Source: Enterobacter cloacae (GTDB lineage Bacteria > Pseudomonadota > Gammaproteobacteria > Enterobacterales > Enterobacteriaceae). From it: a stretch of DNA of 64,000 nt. The first letter of the stretch is position 1; each line of letters opens with the position of its first letter. The notes below the pieces were generated by a model that saw nothing but the letters and a program-made list of their open reading frames with translations, did not search any database and was not told where the DNA came from. Both the position numbers and the translations under genes were made by a program. This document shows, piece after piece, positions 18,075 to 27,444 of this stretch. The stretch lies in the NCBI RefSeq assembly GCF_013375935.1, contig NZ_CP056117.1, positions 4,650,001-4,714,000 of the forward strand. The letters are read 5' to 3'.

Positions 18075-19220
18075 TTAGAAGTCGTAACGCAGACGCACCA
18101 GGTTCATATCGCCCAGGTTGTCGGTGCTGGACGTGAACACGTGTTCGTAATCCACGCGGAAACCGTAGTCCAGCTGGAAGCTGATGCCCACGCCGTTATC
18201 GGTGCGCTGGTAGTTACGGCCGTTCACGTACTCAATGCGGTCGCCCATGAAGTACGGCTGGATGGATTTCACCGCGTACTGACCGACCGGGAATTTATAG
18301 CCGGCAAAGTATTCAATACCCCATGCGTCACCGGCGAAGTAGTCGTTAACCGACACTTTTTTGCTGGTCATAAAGTTCTGATACCAGCCGCCGCCCGCGG
18401 AGAAGGTCCAGTTATCCGGCGTCCAGCTCAGCGCGGTACCGAGGATATTCTGGTCGTAGGTTTTGCTGTCGCCGTTGTCCGGGTTACGCATGTCGGCACG
18501 GGTGTAGTTCCACGCGGCGCCCCAGGTCAGATCGGTGGTCAGGTGGTAATCGATACCCAGTGAACCGCCGCCTTTACGCTTGTAGCGCAGGCCGTTGCCC
18601 GGCAGGTATTCGCTGTCCTCAAACAGGTAAGAGGCATAGATATCTGCATCGCCGACGGTTTTCTTGTATTTCAGCATCTGACGTGAACGATAAGAGCCGT
18701 CGTAGTCGCCGTTGATCCCGTTACCCGGTGCCTGACCGATCATGTCGTAGTCCCAGATATCGGTTTTTGCGCCCACCACGTCATAGTACACGCTGTTCTG
18801 CTGGCCGAAGGTCAGCGTACCCCAGGTGTCGCTTTTCAGGCCGGTATAGAGCATGCGGCGAGAGGTGTCGTGCGCGCCGTCGGCGTAGTGATTATCCCAG
18901 TTAAACTGTGCCGGAATGTTCACACCCAGCTCGTAGTAGGTGATCCAGCTGATGTCATCGAACAGGTAGTAGTCCGCTGCGAAACGGAAGCGGGTGCCGC
19001 CGTCAAAGCCGTTACGCTTGTAGCTGTTTTTGCCGTCATCGCCGGTCATGTTCTGGAACTGTGGACGGATACTGCCGCCAACGGTGAAGTTCAGTCGGCT
19101 CAGCGGGTTACCCGCCTGCGGATCCTGTTTCAGAATGGTGATTTCCGCCTGAGATGCGAAAGAAGCCAATGCCACTGCTGCGCCGATCGTTGTCGCCAGC
19201 GCTGTTTTTCTTATAGTCAT
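18075..19220 (-). CDS. Outer membrane porin
   Basis: A 381-residue outer membrane protein. A signal peptide (about 1-25, ending SFASQA) precedes a mature chain rich in alternating aromatic and polar strands (for example LKSDTWGTLTFGQQNSVYYDVVG) typical of 16-strand general porins. It ends in RLRYDF; the terminal Phe is the usual signal for barrel assembly. It is not clearly OmpC, OmpF or PhoE and I cannot assign a substrate. The ribosome binding site AAGGAAA is well placed. E. coli K-12 does not have this gene at this place. Confidence 0.82.
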   Translation of the reverse strand: MTIRKTALATTIGAAVALASFASQAEITILKQDPQAGNPLSRLNFTVGGSIRPQFQNMTGDDGKNSYKRNGFDGGTRFRFAADYYLFDDISWITYYELGVNIPAQFNWDNHYADGAHDTSRRMLYTGLKSDTWGTLTFGQQNSVYYDVVGAKTDIWDYDMIGQAPGNGINGDYDGSYRSRQMLKYKKTVGDADIYASYLFEDSEYLPGNGLRYKRKGGGSLGIDYHLTTDLTWGAAWNYTRADMRNPDNGDSKTYDQNILGTALSWTPDNWTFSAGGGWYQNFMTSKKVSVNDYFAGDAWGIEYFAGYKFPVGQYAVKSIQPYFMGDRIEYVNGRNYQRTDNGVGISFQLDYGFRVDYEHVFTSSTDNLGDMNLVRLRYDF

Positions 19221-19402
19221 TATTTTTCCTTGATAGACACGCTGCTAAATATTTAGCTGGTGAATATTAACCGGAAATATTCGCACTGTGTGGGCGGGTT
19301 TTTAATGTTTTGTGCTACTAAACGTAGGGTGATTAACGATTTGTGCCGTTAAAGGGTTACGCACCAGCACATACGCCGGCGCGTAACCATCACGAGGGTA
19401 AA

Positions 19403-21817
19403 CTAGCTCACAAACTGGCGGAACAGCGCTTTTCCTTTTAACAGGCGCGTACCGAGCCAGCCGCCGCACAGGGACAGCAGAACGGCGCCGCAGACAGGCA
19501 GCGTGAGCCACAGCCGCCAGTCAGGCTGCCATGGGAAATCGAACACTTTCGACTGGAGCACCGCCAGCGCGGTTTCCGCGCCGATGGCCGCCACCAGGCC
19601 CGCCACCAGCCCAAGCAGGGCGAACTCGCTCCAGAGCGTGGCGCGCAGCAGTCGCTTGCCTGCGCCCAGCGTGCGGTAGACCACCAGCTCCTGGTGACGC
19701 TGACGCATGCCGACCTGCACCTGCGCCAGCAGCAACAGCACGCCGCAGATCGTCACCAGCACCACCATCACCTCCAGCGCTCGGCTCACCTGCTCCAGCA
19801 CCTGCCCGACCTGTCTGAGGATCGCGCCGATGTCCAGCAGGCTCACCGTCGGAAACTCCCGGTTAAGCTGCGTCAGCATGCCGTTGCCATTTTCCCAGCG
19901 GAAGCTGGTCAGCCAGCTCTGCGGCTGCCCGTCCAGCGCGCCCGGCGGGAAGATGAAAAAGAAGTTAGGCCGCAGGCTTTCCCAGTCGACCTTGCGCAGG
20001 CTGGTAACCCTGGCGCTGAAGTCCTGCGTGTCGCCGGTAAAGGTCACGGTATCCCCCAGCTTCACGTTCAGGCGCGTCGCCAGCCCCTCCTCCATTGAGA
20101 CTTCTCCCGCTTCAGGCGGCCAGCTGCCGGCGACAATCGGGTTGTGGTCCGGCCGCTTCGCCTGCCAGGTCAGGTTCAACTCGCGGTTGAGCGACTCATC
20201 TTTATTTCCCTCCGTCGACTGGCCGTTGATCTGCGTCAGCCGGGCACGCACGATCGGGTAGAACGACTCGGGGATAATGTGGTGCTCGGACAGGAAGCCC
20301 TTCAGCGGCGTCACCTGCTCAGGAGCGATGTTGATCAGGAAATAGTTCGGGCTTTCCGGCGGAAGCTGCTGCTGCCAGCGGTCCAGCAGATCCCCGCGCA
20401 GCACCAGCAGAAGCGCCAGCAGCATAAACGACAGCGAAAACGCCGAAAGCTGGCTGAGGGTGGACCACGGCTGATGCAGCAGACGGTTCACCGCCAGCCG
20501 CACGGGCAGCGATTTCACGGTCAGCTTTTTGAGCAGGCTGAGCAGCAGCCAGCCCAGCGCGCCGCACAGAAGCGCCAGCACCACCGCGCCCGCCAGCACC
20601 GCCCACAGCAGCGTGCTGCCGCCCATCAGCCAGGCCAGCAGCCCGACCGCCACCGCAATTATCACCGGCAGGTAAAACTTCAGCGGCCAGACGTTCGCCA
20701 CCACATCGCGGCGCAGCACGCGCAGCGGCTGCGTTGCGAGCAGCAGCCGGTACGGGCGTAACCCCACCAGCAGGGAGATCACCGTCATCGCGCCGATGGC
20801 CCAGAGCCACGGCCAGAGGCTTGCCGGGGGCAGCGCGGCGGGCAGCACCGGCTTGAGCAGCACCATCAGCAGCTTTTCAAACAGCAGCCCTATCGCCCCG
20901 CCGGTAACGGCCGACAGCGCCAGCACCATCAGCCACTGGCCGACGATCAGCCTGCGCAGCTGCGCACGTCCCGCGCCGAGGGTTTTGAGGATCGCCACCA
21001 GATCGTAACGGCTGCGGCAGTAGTGCCCCATCGCCACCGCAACGGCCGCTATGGCCAGCAGCAGGGTCAGCAGTGCCGACAGCAGCAGGAACTGCTGAGA
21101 ACGTTCGAGGGATTTGCCGAGCGCCCCTTCATCCTGCTCCAGCCCGTACCAGCGGTGTTCCGGCTTGAGCTGCGGCTGGAGCCATTTTTCATACGCCTCC
21201 AGCTGCGCAGGCGTGCCGCCAAACTTATAGCGCCAGGTAACGCGGCTTCCCGGCTGAACGGCACTGGTTTTCGCCACGTCAGCGGTGTTCATCAGCAGAC
21301 GCGGCGCGAGCTGAAACGGGTTAAACCCGGAGTCGGGCTCCTGCACTACCTCCCCGGCAATTTTGAGGGTTGCGTCGCCAACGTCGATACTGTCGCCGGG
21401 TTTGAGGTTCAATAGCGCCATCAGGCGCGATGCCAGCAGCACCGTACCGGAGGTGGGTTTTAGCCCCGGCGGGCTGGTTTGTAATTCACCGTACATCGGA
21501 TAGATGTCGTCCACGGCCTTCACGCTGGCAAGCTGCGGCGTATCACCGGCGAAGGTCATGGTCTGGAAGGTGATCTGCTCCCCTACCTTCAGCCCCTCCT
21601 TGCGCGCTGCCTCGATCCAGCCCGGCGGCACGGGGCGAGAGCTTTGCAGCGTCCTGTCCCCGGCCATAAACTCCCGGCTCTGCTGGCTGAGCCCTTTTTC
21701 CATGCGGTCGCTGACGCTGCCGAGCGCCAGCACGCAGGCTACCGCCAGGCTTAACGCCAGCCAGACAATCAGCAGCGAGGGCGAGCGCCATTCGCGCCAG
21801 AACCAGCGGGCAATCAT
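19403..21817 (-). CDS. ybbP: ABC transporter permease YbbP
   Basis: An 804-residue membrane protein with a FtsX/MacB-type architecture: an N-terminal transmembrane helix, a large periplasmic domain (about 45-240), three or four helices, a second helix cluster and periplasmic domain, and a last FtsX-like helix set near the C-terminus. It pairs with the ATPase YbbA, whose stop codon overlaps its ATG by 4 bases. Systems of this kind (LolCDE/MacAB superfamily) drive periplasmic substrates or lipoproteins rather than transport across the membrane. The substrate of YbbAP is not settled. Confidence 0.9.
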   Translation of the reverse strand: MIARWFWREWRSPSLLIVWLALSLAVACVLALGSVSDRMEKGLSQQSREFMAGDRTLQSSRPVPPGWIEAARKEGLKVGEQITFQTMTFAGDTPQLASVKAVDDIYPMYGELQTSPPGLKPTSGTVLLASRLMALLNLKPGDSIDVGDATLKIAGEVVQEPDSGFNPFQLAPRLLMNTADVAKTSAVQPGSRVTWRYKFGGTPAQLEAYEKWLQPQLKPEHRWYGLEQDEGALGKSLERSQQFLLLSALLTLLLAIAAVAVAMGHYCRSRYDLVAILKTLGAGRAQLRRLIVGQWLMVLALSAVTGGAIGLLFEKLLMVLLKPVLPAALPPASLWPWLWAIGAMTVISLLVGLRPYRLLLATQPLRVLRRDVVANVWPLKFYLPVIIAVAVGLLAWLMGGSTLLWAVLAGAVVLALLCGALGWLLLSLLKKLTVKSLPVRLAVNRLLHQPWSTLSQLSAFSLSFMLLALLLVLRGDLLDRWQQQLPPESPNYFLINIAPEQVTPLKGFLSEHHIIPESFYPIVRARLTQINGQSTEGNKDESLNRELNLTWQAKRPDHNPIVAGSWPPEAGEVSMEEGLATRLNVKLGDTVTFTGDTQDFSARVTSLRKVDWESLRPNFFFIFPPGALDGQPQSWLTSFRWENGNGMLTQLNREFPTVSLLDIGAILRQVGQVLEQVSRALEVMVVLVTICGVLLLLAQVQVGMRQRHQELVVYRTLGAGKRLLRATLWSEFALLGLVAGLVAAIGAETALAVLQSKVFDFPWQPDWRLWLTLPVCGAVLLSLCGGWLGTRLLKGKALFRQFVS

Positions 21818-22500
21818 GCTTCCTCCTGAAGAATACCGTTCACCAGCCGCAGGCGGCGGTCGCAGCGGGCGGCCAGCTGCAGATCGTGGGTGACCAGAAT
21901 CAGCGTGGTGCCGTGCTCGCGGTTGAGCGAAAACAGCAGGTCGGCAATTCTGTCGCCGGTTTTGCGGTCGAGGTTGCCCGTAGGCTCATCGGCAAACAGC
22001 ACGTCCGGGCGTCCGTTAAACGCCCTGGCCAGCGCCACGCGCTGCTGCTCACCGCCGGAAAGCTGCGCCGGAAGGTGGTCGAGACGTTTCCCCAGCCCCA
22101 GCTGTTCCAGCAACGCTCTGGCGTGGTCGCGGCTTTCACGGGTATTTTCACCGCGCAGCAGGCCCGGCAGCTCGACGTTTTCCAGCGCGTTCAGGGTTGG
22201 GATAAGCATGAAGGACTGAAACACAAACCCGATATGCCGGGCACGCAGCGCGGCGCGCGCCTCTTCATCCAGCGCATGAAGGGGCTGGCCGACAAGGTTC
22301 ACTTCCCCACTGCTGCCGTCGTCCAGACCGGCCAGGATCGCCAGCAGCGTGGACTTGCCGGAACCGGATTCACCAATGAGGGCGATGGTTTCGGCACGTT
22401 TGACAACGAGTTCAACTCCGGTGAGGATGGAAAGCTCGTGTTCTCCCTGACCGACGGACTTCTTAAGACGATGAACTTCAACAATGTTTTCCGCTGGCAT
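21814..22500 (-). CDS. ybbA: ABC transporter ATP-binding protein YbbA
   Basis: A 228-residue ABC ATPase of the LolD/MacB group. Walker A is GESGSGKST (about residues 43-51), the signature is LSGGEQQRVALARAF, Walker B is DVLFADEPTGNLD and the switch His is in ILVTHD. It forms a transporter with YbbP downstream. Its 5' end overlaps the 5' end of the divergent tesA by 30 bases, so each gene's promoter must lie within the other's coding region. Confidence 0.93.
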   Translation of the reverse strand: MPAENIVEVHRLKKSVGQGEHELSILTGVELVVKRAETIALIGESGSGKSTLLAILAGLDDGSSGEVNLVGQPLHALDEEARAALRARHIGFVFQSFMLIPTLNALENVELPGLLRGENTRESRDHARALLEQLGLGKRLDHLPAQLSGGEQQRVALARAFNGRPDVLFADEPTGNLDRKTGDRIADLLFSLNREHGTTLILVTHDLQLAARCDRRLRLVNGILQEEA

Positions 22501-23103
22501 TTGCCCTTCCTGTTTTTGATGCTGATGACCTTCCGCGCGGCGGCTGCGGACACGTTATTGATTCTGGGCGATAGCCTGAGCGCGGGCTATCGCATGGCCG
22601 CCAGTGCGGCCTGGCCCGCCCTGCTCAATGACAAATGGCAGTCCCGGACGTCTGTCGTTAACGGCAGCATCAGCGGCGATACGTCGCAGCAGGGCTTATC
22701 GCGCCTGCCTGCCCTGCTTAAGCAGCATCAACCGCGATGGGTGCTGGTTGAACTGGGCGGCAACGACGGCCTGCGCGGCTTCCAGCCGCAGCAGACGGAG
22801 CAAACGCTGCGTACCATTCTGCAGACGATTAAGGCCGCTAACGCCCGGCCGCTGCTGATGCAAATTCGCCTGCCCGCTAACTACGGTCGTCGGTATAATG
22901 AGGCGTTTAGCGCTATCTATCCTAAGCTTGCCAAAGAGTTTGATATTCCGCTGCTGCCATTTTTCATGGAGGAGGTCTACCTCAAGCCCCAGTGGATGCA
23001 GGACGATGGTATTCACCCCAATCGCGATGCCCAGCTGTTTATTGCCGACTGGATGGCAACCCGGCTGGCACCTTTAGTAAAACATGACTCGTCAAACAGC
23101 TGA
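22471..23103 (+). CDS. tesA: Periplasmic acyl-CoA thioesterase I / lysophospholipase TesA
   Basis: A 210-residue SGNH hydrolase with a signal peptide ending AAAA (about residue 26). The nucleophile Ser35 is in LGDSLSAGY, the oxyanion-hole residues in ISGDTSQQG and LGGNDGLRG, and the Asp/His pair in DGIHPN. It hydrolyses long-chain acyl thioesters and lysophospholipids in the periplasm. The start codon lies inside the beginning of the divergent ybbA. It overlaps ybbO by 20 bases if the longer ybbO start is used. Confidence 0.95.
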   Translation: MNFNNVFRWHLPFLFLMLMTFRAAAADTLLILGDSLSAGYRMAASAAWPALLNDKWQSRTSVVNGSISGDTSQQGLSRLPALLKQHQPRWVLVELGGNDGLRGFQPQQTEQTLRTILQTIKAANARPLLMQIRLPANYGRRYNEAFSAIYPKLAKEFDIPLLPFFMEEVYLKPQWMQDDGIHPNRDAQLFIADWMATRLAPLVKHDSSNS

Positions 23104-23893
23104 GAACCTGACAGGTAAAGTTATGCAAAAATCGGTCTTAATAACAGGATGTTCCAGCGGAATTGGCCTTGAAAGCGCCCTTGAACTGAAGCGTCAGGGG
23201 TTTTGGGTGCTGGCAGCCTGCCGCAAACCCGATGATGTGGAACGCATGAGAGGGCTAGGCCTTACCGGCATCCTGCTGGATCTGGATTCGCCAGAGAGCG
23301 TGGACCAGGCCGCCGATGAGGTCATCGCCCTGACCAACAATCGTCTTTACGGCCTGTTCAACAACGCGGGCTACGGCGTGTACGGTCCGCTACAGGCCCT
23401 CTCACGGGAACAGCTGGAGCAGCAGTTCTCCGCTAACGTCTTCGGCGCGCATCAGCTCACCATGCGCCTTCTCCCCGCCATGCTGCCGCACGGCGAAGGG
23501 CGCATCGTGATGACCTCCTCGGTCATGGGCCTGATCTCCACGCCGGGCCGCGGTGCTTACGCTGCCAGCAAGTATGCCCTTGAAGCGTGGTCCGATGCGC
23601 TGCGCATGGAGCTGCGCCACAGCGGGATCAAGGTCAGCCTGATTGAGCCTGGTCCCATCCGCACCCGCTTTACGGAAAACGTTAACCAGACGCAGGCGGA
23701 CAAACCGGTCGAAAACCCCGGTATTGCCGCGCGTTTTACGCTTGGGCCGGAAGCGGTTGTCGCCAAAGTGCGCCACGCTTTTGAGAGCGACAACCCAAAA
23801 ATGCGCTATCCGGTCACGCTGGTGACCCATGCCGTCGGCTGGTTAAAACGCCTGCTGCCGGGACGGATGATGGACAAAATTTTGCAGGGTTGA
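23084..23893 (+). CDS. ybbO: NADP-dependent short-chain dehydrogenase YbbO
   Basis: A 269-residue SDR-family oxidoreductase. The cofactor loop TGCSSGIG, the NNAG motif, a Ser in MTSSVMG and the catalytic Tyr-x-x-x-Lys in YAASKYAL are all present. YbbO of E. coli has been reported to reduce fatty aldehydes; the physiological role is uncertain. An internal ATG at 23123 has a better ribosome binding site (AGGTAAAG) and avoids overlap with tesA, giving 256 residues; it may be the true start. It probably shares a transcript with tesA. Confidence 0.9.
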   Translation: MTRQTAENLTGKVMQKSVLITGCSSGIGLESALELKRQGFWVLAACRKPDDVERMRGLGLTGILLDLDSPESVDQAADEVIALTNNRLYGLFNNAGYGVYGPLQALSREQLEQQFSANVFGAHQLTMRLLPAMLPHGEGRIVMTSSVMGLISTPGRGAYAASKYALEAWSDALRMELRHSGIKVSLIEPGPIRTRFTENVNQTQADKPVENPGIAARFTLGPEAVVAKVRHAFESDNPKMRYPVTLVTHAVGWLKRLLPGRMMDKILQG

Positions 23894-23951
23894 GTTGAAG
23901 CGACGACGCTTACCCCCATGTAAAGAGTAAACCGACAAAAGAGAATGCCGC

Positions 23952-24806
23952 ATGTCCGTACAGAATATCGTCAACATCACTGAAGCTAACCTGCAACAGA
24001 CGCTCGAACAGTCGATGACTACACCGGTGCTGTTCTACTTCTGGTCTGAACGCAGCCAACACTGCCTGCAGCTGACGCCAGTCCTGGAAAGCCTTGCAGC
24101 GCAATACGGTGGTCAGTTCATCCTGGCGAAGCTGGATTGCGACGCCGAGCCGATGGTGGCCTCCCAGTTTGGCCTTCGTGCGATCCCAACCGTCTACCTG
24201 TTCCAGAACGGGCAGCCGGTCGACGGCTTCCAGGGGCCGCAGCCGGAAGAAGCGATCCGCGCCCTGCTGGACAAAGTCCTGCCGCGCGAAGAAGAGCTGA
24301 AGGCGCAGGAAGCCATGGCGCTGATGCAGGAAGGTAAATACGACGAGGCGCTGCCGCTGTTAAAAGACGCGTGGCAGCTGTCGAATCAGAACAGCCAGAT
24401 TGGTCTGCTGCTGGCTGAGACCCAGATTGCGCTGCACCGCCCGGAAGACGCGGAAGCGGTGCTGAAAACGGTGCCAATGCAGGATCAGGACACCCGTTAT
24501 CAGGGGCTGGTGGCGCAGATTGAACTGCTGAAGCAGGCGGCCGATACCCCGGAAATTCAGCAGCTCCAGCAGCAGGTGGCGGATAACCCGGCGGATGCCG
24601 CGCTGGCAAGCCAGCTTGCGCTCCAGCTGCATCAGGTCGGCCGCAACGAAGAGGCGCTGGCCCTGCTGTTCGGCCATCTGCAAACGGATCTGGCCGCCGC
24701 AGACGGGCAGGCGCGTAAGGTATTCCAGGATATCCTGGCCGCGCTCGGCACCGGAGACGCGCTGGCGTCGAAGTATCGTCGTCAGCTGTACGCGCTGCTG
24801 TACTGA
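23952..24806 (+). CDS. cnoX: Chaperedoxin CnoX (YbbN)
   Basis: A 284-residue protein with an N-terminal thioredoxin fold (about 5-110) and a C-terminal tetratricopeptide-like region (about 115-284). The usual CxxC is replaced by SQHC, as in E. coli CnoX, which therefore lacks ordinary thioredoxin activity. The family protein protects proteins from oxidative aggregation after activation by chlorination and hands them to GroEL. The start at 23952 is preceded by AAGAG. The gene stands alone after ybbO. Confidence 0.93.
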   Translation: MSVQNIVNITEANLQQTLEQSMTTPVLFYFWSERSQHCLQLTPVLESLAAQYGGQFILAKLDCDAEPMVASQFGLRAIPTVYLFQNGQPVDGFQGPQPEEAIRALLDKVLPREEELKAQEAMALMQEGKYDEALPLLKDAWQLSNQNSQIGLLLAETQIALHRPEDAEAVLKTVPMQDQDTRYQGLVAQIELLKQAADTPEIQQLQQQVADNPADAALASQLALQLHQVGRNEEALALLFGHLQTDLAAADGQARKVFQDILAALGTGDALASKYRRQLYALLY

Positions 24807-24842
24807 TGCCGGATGCCCGGTAGCGCTCGCGCTTACCGGGCC
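24806..24842. repeat. REP-type hairpin between cnoX and fetB
   Basis: Begins GCCGGATGCCCGG and contains arms GCCCGGTA (24815-24822) and TACCGGGC (24834-24841). This is the enterobacterial REP/BIME pattern and differs from the GGGAGAGGG family elsewhere in the window. It fills the convergent gap between cnoX and fetB and overlaps the last base of the cnoX stop. Confidence 0.8.
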
Positions 24843-24846
24843 CCCC

Positions 24847-25629
24847 TCACCGCTCGTTTTTCAACGATGACGCCACAAGCTGGTGACGTGAGTTGTAGAA
24901 TTTCCGATAGGTTAAGTAGCAGGCAACGATCGTCGACAGGCTCGCCGTTGCGAGCAGCATGAACGTCACCATAATCTGATACTTAATCGCTTTGACCGGA
25001 TCGATGCCGGCAAAAATCAGCCCTGACATCATCCCCGGTAAGCTCACCAGCCCCACCGTTTTTGCGGAATCCACGGTTGGGATCAGCGATGAACGAATGC
25101 TGTCGCGCATCAATTGCGCCGAGGCCACCTTCGGCGTTGCCCCCAGGCTCAGCTTTTCCTGAAGCTGCTGCTGCTCGCTGCTGAAGCGCTGCCCCAGGTT
25201 GTTGTAGCACAGCCCCACCGCCACCATCGCATTACCCGCAATCATCCCGGTAATGGGGATCACCTGCATCGGGGTAAACTCGATCGATCCGGACAGTACC
25301 AGCACGGCCAGCGTTAATGCGGTTCCGGTAGTAATGGCGATAAGCGAAGAGATAAAGGCTTTATCGATGTATTTACTGCGCTTTTGCGCGTTCCACGCCG
25401 CGTTAAAGCAGATAAACAGCACCATCAGCAGGGTCAACACCGCATGGTTGACGTTGAAGATGTATTTCAGCACATAGCCAACGATGATGAGCTGGATCAC
25501 CGCGCGGGCGATACTCCACAGGATGTCTTTTTCCAGCCCCAGCTTTTCCCGGTAGCTCACTACAATCGCCACCAGCACCAGCACCATCGACAGCGCCAGC
25601 GATTCGTTCGTTATATTATGCTCACCCAC
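24847..25629 (-). CDS. fetB: Iron exporter permease FetB
   Basis: A 260-residue polytopic membrane protein with about seven predicted helices and the family's PITGMIAGNAMVAVGL and VGLVSLPGMMSGLIFAG segments. With FetA it exports iron and aids resistance to oxidative stress in E. coli. I start it at GTG 25629, which has AGGAGG nearby and overlaps the fetA stop by 8 bases; the open frame runs further upstream inside fetA. The overlap indicates translational coupling. Confidence 0.92.
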   Translation of the reverse strand: MGEHNITNESLALSMVLVLVAIVVSYREKLGLEKDILWSIARAVIQLIIVGYVLKYIFNVNHAVLTLLMVLFICFNAAWNAQKRSKYIDKAFISSLIAITTGTALTLAVLVLSGSIEFTPMQVIPITGMIAGNAMVAVGLCYNNLGQRFSSEQQQLQEKLSLGATPKVASAQLMRDSIRSSLIPTVDSAKTVGLVSLPGMMSGLIFAGIDPVKAIKYQIMVTFMLLATASLSTIVACYLTYRKFYNSRHQLVASSLKNER

Positions 25630-26293
25630 GGCCAGCCTCCTGCATTTTTCCGCCCTTCGGCACGAGCGTGATGACGTCATCCGCATGGGTAATTTCGTTA
25701 GAATCGTGCGTCACCCAGAGTACGGCAATATGCTGTTCCCGGGCGTAGCGATGAATAATGTCGTTGACGTTGCGCTTGTTGGCGTCATCCAGCGCGCTGG
25801 TGATCTCGTCCAGCAACAGCACCTTCGGCAAGAACTGCAGGTTACGGATCAGCGATACGCGCTGCTTTTCCCCGCCCGACAGGTCATTGATCGATTTGGT
25901 CAGCGTCTCCTTCGAAAGCCCAAACCGGGCCAGATCGGCGGTAAACTTCTCAGGTTCAGGCGTTTGGCTGCGGATTTGCCAGGGAAAAATCAGATTGTCG
26001 TAAACCGTATTGCCAAACAGCGACGGCGTTTGCACGCAGTAGGACACCTGCTGGCGATAGCGTTCCGGTGAAAGCGTAGCAATATCCTTGCCTTCAAAAA
26101 GGATCGTTCCCTCCGTTGGGCTCAGTAACGACGCCACAATTTTGAGGAGCGTACTTTTGCCGCAGCCGGATGGCCCGGTAATAAGCTTGAACTCACCCGG
26201 TGAAAGGCAAAAATCGACGTGCTGAAGGATCGTATTGTCCCCCACGCGAAACCCAACGTCCCTGATATCCAGAAGATTTTTTTTATTATCCAT
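25622..26293 (-). CDS. fetA: Iron exporter ATP-binding protein FetA
   Basis: A 223-residue ABC ATPase: Walker A GPSGCGKST (about residues 40-48), signature LSGGEKQRVSLIRNL, Walker B VLLLDEITSALD and His switch WVTHD. It powers FetB. The start at 26293 (MDNKKNLLDIRDVG) is preferred to an upstream frame on family length. The N-terminal dozen residues and C-terminus differ noticeably from E. coli FetA while the catalytic core is highly similar. Confidence 0.92.
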   Translation of the reverse strand: MDNKKNLLDIRDVGFRVGDNTILQHVDFCLSPGEFKLITGPSGCGKSTLLKIVASLLSPTEGTILFEGKDIATLSPERYRQQVSYCVQTPSLFGNTVYDNLIFPWQIRSQTPEPEKFTADLARFGLSKETLTKSINDLSGGEKQRVSLIRNLQFLPKVLLLDEITSALDDANKRNVNDIIHRYAREQHIAVLWVTHDSNEITHADDVITLVPKGGKMQEAGRG

Positions 26294-26435
26294 TCCGATT
26301 CCATTAACCGCTTTTGTATGAACAGCCTGTAGCATAATCCTTTCAGGTTCACAGTGCGAATAGCCTTAAGCTATGGCTAGTGTTAAACTTTTTGTTTGCT
26401 AATTGTCACCTCTATCACTACAGGTAGTAAGCCGC

Positions 26436-27290
26436 ATGACACATATCTTTTACGAGTTTTCTTCCCTGAAGCCAGGCGTTCCTGATGTCGAAACATTAAT
26501 GGAAGTCATCAATTCTTCGGAACTCACGCGTTTTGTTATGGGTGCAGAGGTGGTCGATTTTGTTAAGAAGGCGCTCATCGTCAACACCACGATTGGCAGC
26601 TTTAAGAACTGCTATTTTGCTTTCGATGACGGGGCCTACTTTCTGGAATTTGACGGCAAGGGTAAATCCAGGCGTTTTACCGACGTGCCGGACTGGTTCG
26701 TCACGCCTGCGGAATTTGCCCGCTCCCAGTGGCTGATCAACCATGACCTGGCCGAGGTAAAGGCGACCGAGTTTATCGAGGTGCTGATGTCCTACCCGCT
26801 CAAAGAGCGCCGCGCGCACTGCAACCTGCTGTTTGGTCTGGACCTGCATAAGGTCAACGTGGTGCCGGCACCCGCGGCGCCTGCCGGAAAAATGGGGAAT
26901 AAAAACGGCAAAACCACCAAGCCTCGCGTTACGGATCTCGGCTCATTCGAGCTTTTCACCGCGTTCTTCGCGCGTATGAAAGCGGCCGTTAACGCTAACG
27001 AATTTCCGACCCTACAGGTGCTGACCGGCCGGGAGGATCTCGCCAGGGCACCGCACAGCTTAAAGCAGGGGATCAGAACCTGGTTTAAGGCGATCGCGGG
27101 GGATCTGCCGCCCAATAACAAACGCGTCGGCGCGGGTAATGCAATCCTGTTTTGCACCCCCATTCGTGAGCAGATCCGGCAGATAGAGGCCATCGGGCTG
27201 GAAAAATACTATCAGGGGTTATCGAAAGCCATCGCTGACGCCGGTGACGGGTTTATCACCGACTTCAGTTACACCCACTCAGAAAACTAA
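26436..27290 (+). CDS. Protein of unknown function between fetA and qmcA
   Basis: A 284-residue protein that I do not recognise. It has no signal peptide or membrane helix. The N-terminal half (about 1-145) is mixed and rich in aromatic residues. A low-complexity Pro/Ala/Lys/Asn linker (about 150-170) separates it from a C-terminal half beginning VTDLGSFELFTAFF and ending FITDFSYTHSEN. It could be a two-domain cytoplasmic protein. It stands alone, transcribed divergently from fetA, and is absent between these neighbours in E. coli. The start at 26436 (MTHIFYEF) is chosen over a codon 33 bases upstream; neither has a strong ribosome binding site. Confidence 0.75.
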   Translation: MTHIFYEFSSLKPGVPDVETLMEVINSSELTRFVMGAEVVDFVKKALIVNTTIGSFKNCYFAFDDGAYFLEFDGKGKSRRFTDVPDWFVTPAEFARSQWLINHDLAEVKATEFIEVLMSYPLKERRAHCNLLFGLDLHKVNVVPAPAAPAGKMGNKNGKTTKPRVTDLGSFELFTAFFARMKAAVNANEFPTLQVLTGREDLARAPHSLKQGIRTWFKAIAGDLPPNNKRVGAGNAILFCTPIREQIRQIEAIGLEKYYQGLSKAIADAGDGFITDFSYTHSEN

Positions 27291-27444
27291 TATTCTGCGC
27301 CCTGCTCTCCGGGCGGGGCGTTTTATTTTTACCAGTCCGGTTCCCACCTCTTTACAGGGGCGAAATCCAGCCCGTTAGCCGATATACTTACGTTCAACAA
27401 TTACGCCGTTTTTCTCGTTACAGCATGCAAAACAGGAGGTTTTT

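Noticed and set aside
21886..22470. An N-terminal extension of tesA by 195 codons
   Set aside because: It runs antisense through ybbA; tesA has a normal signal peptide when started at 22471.
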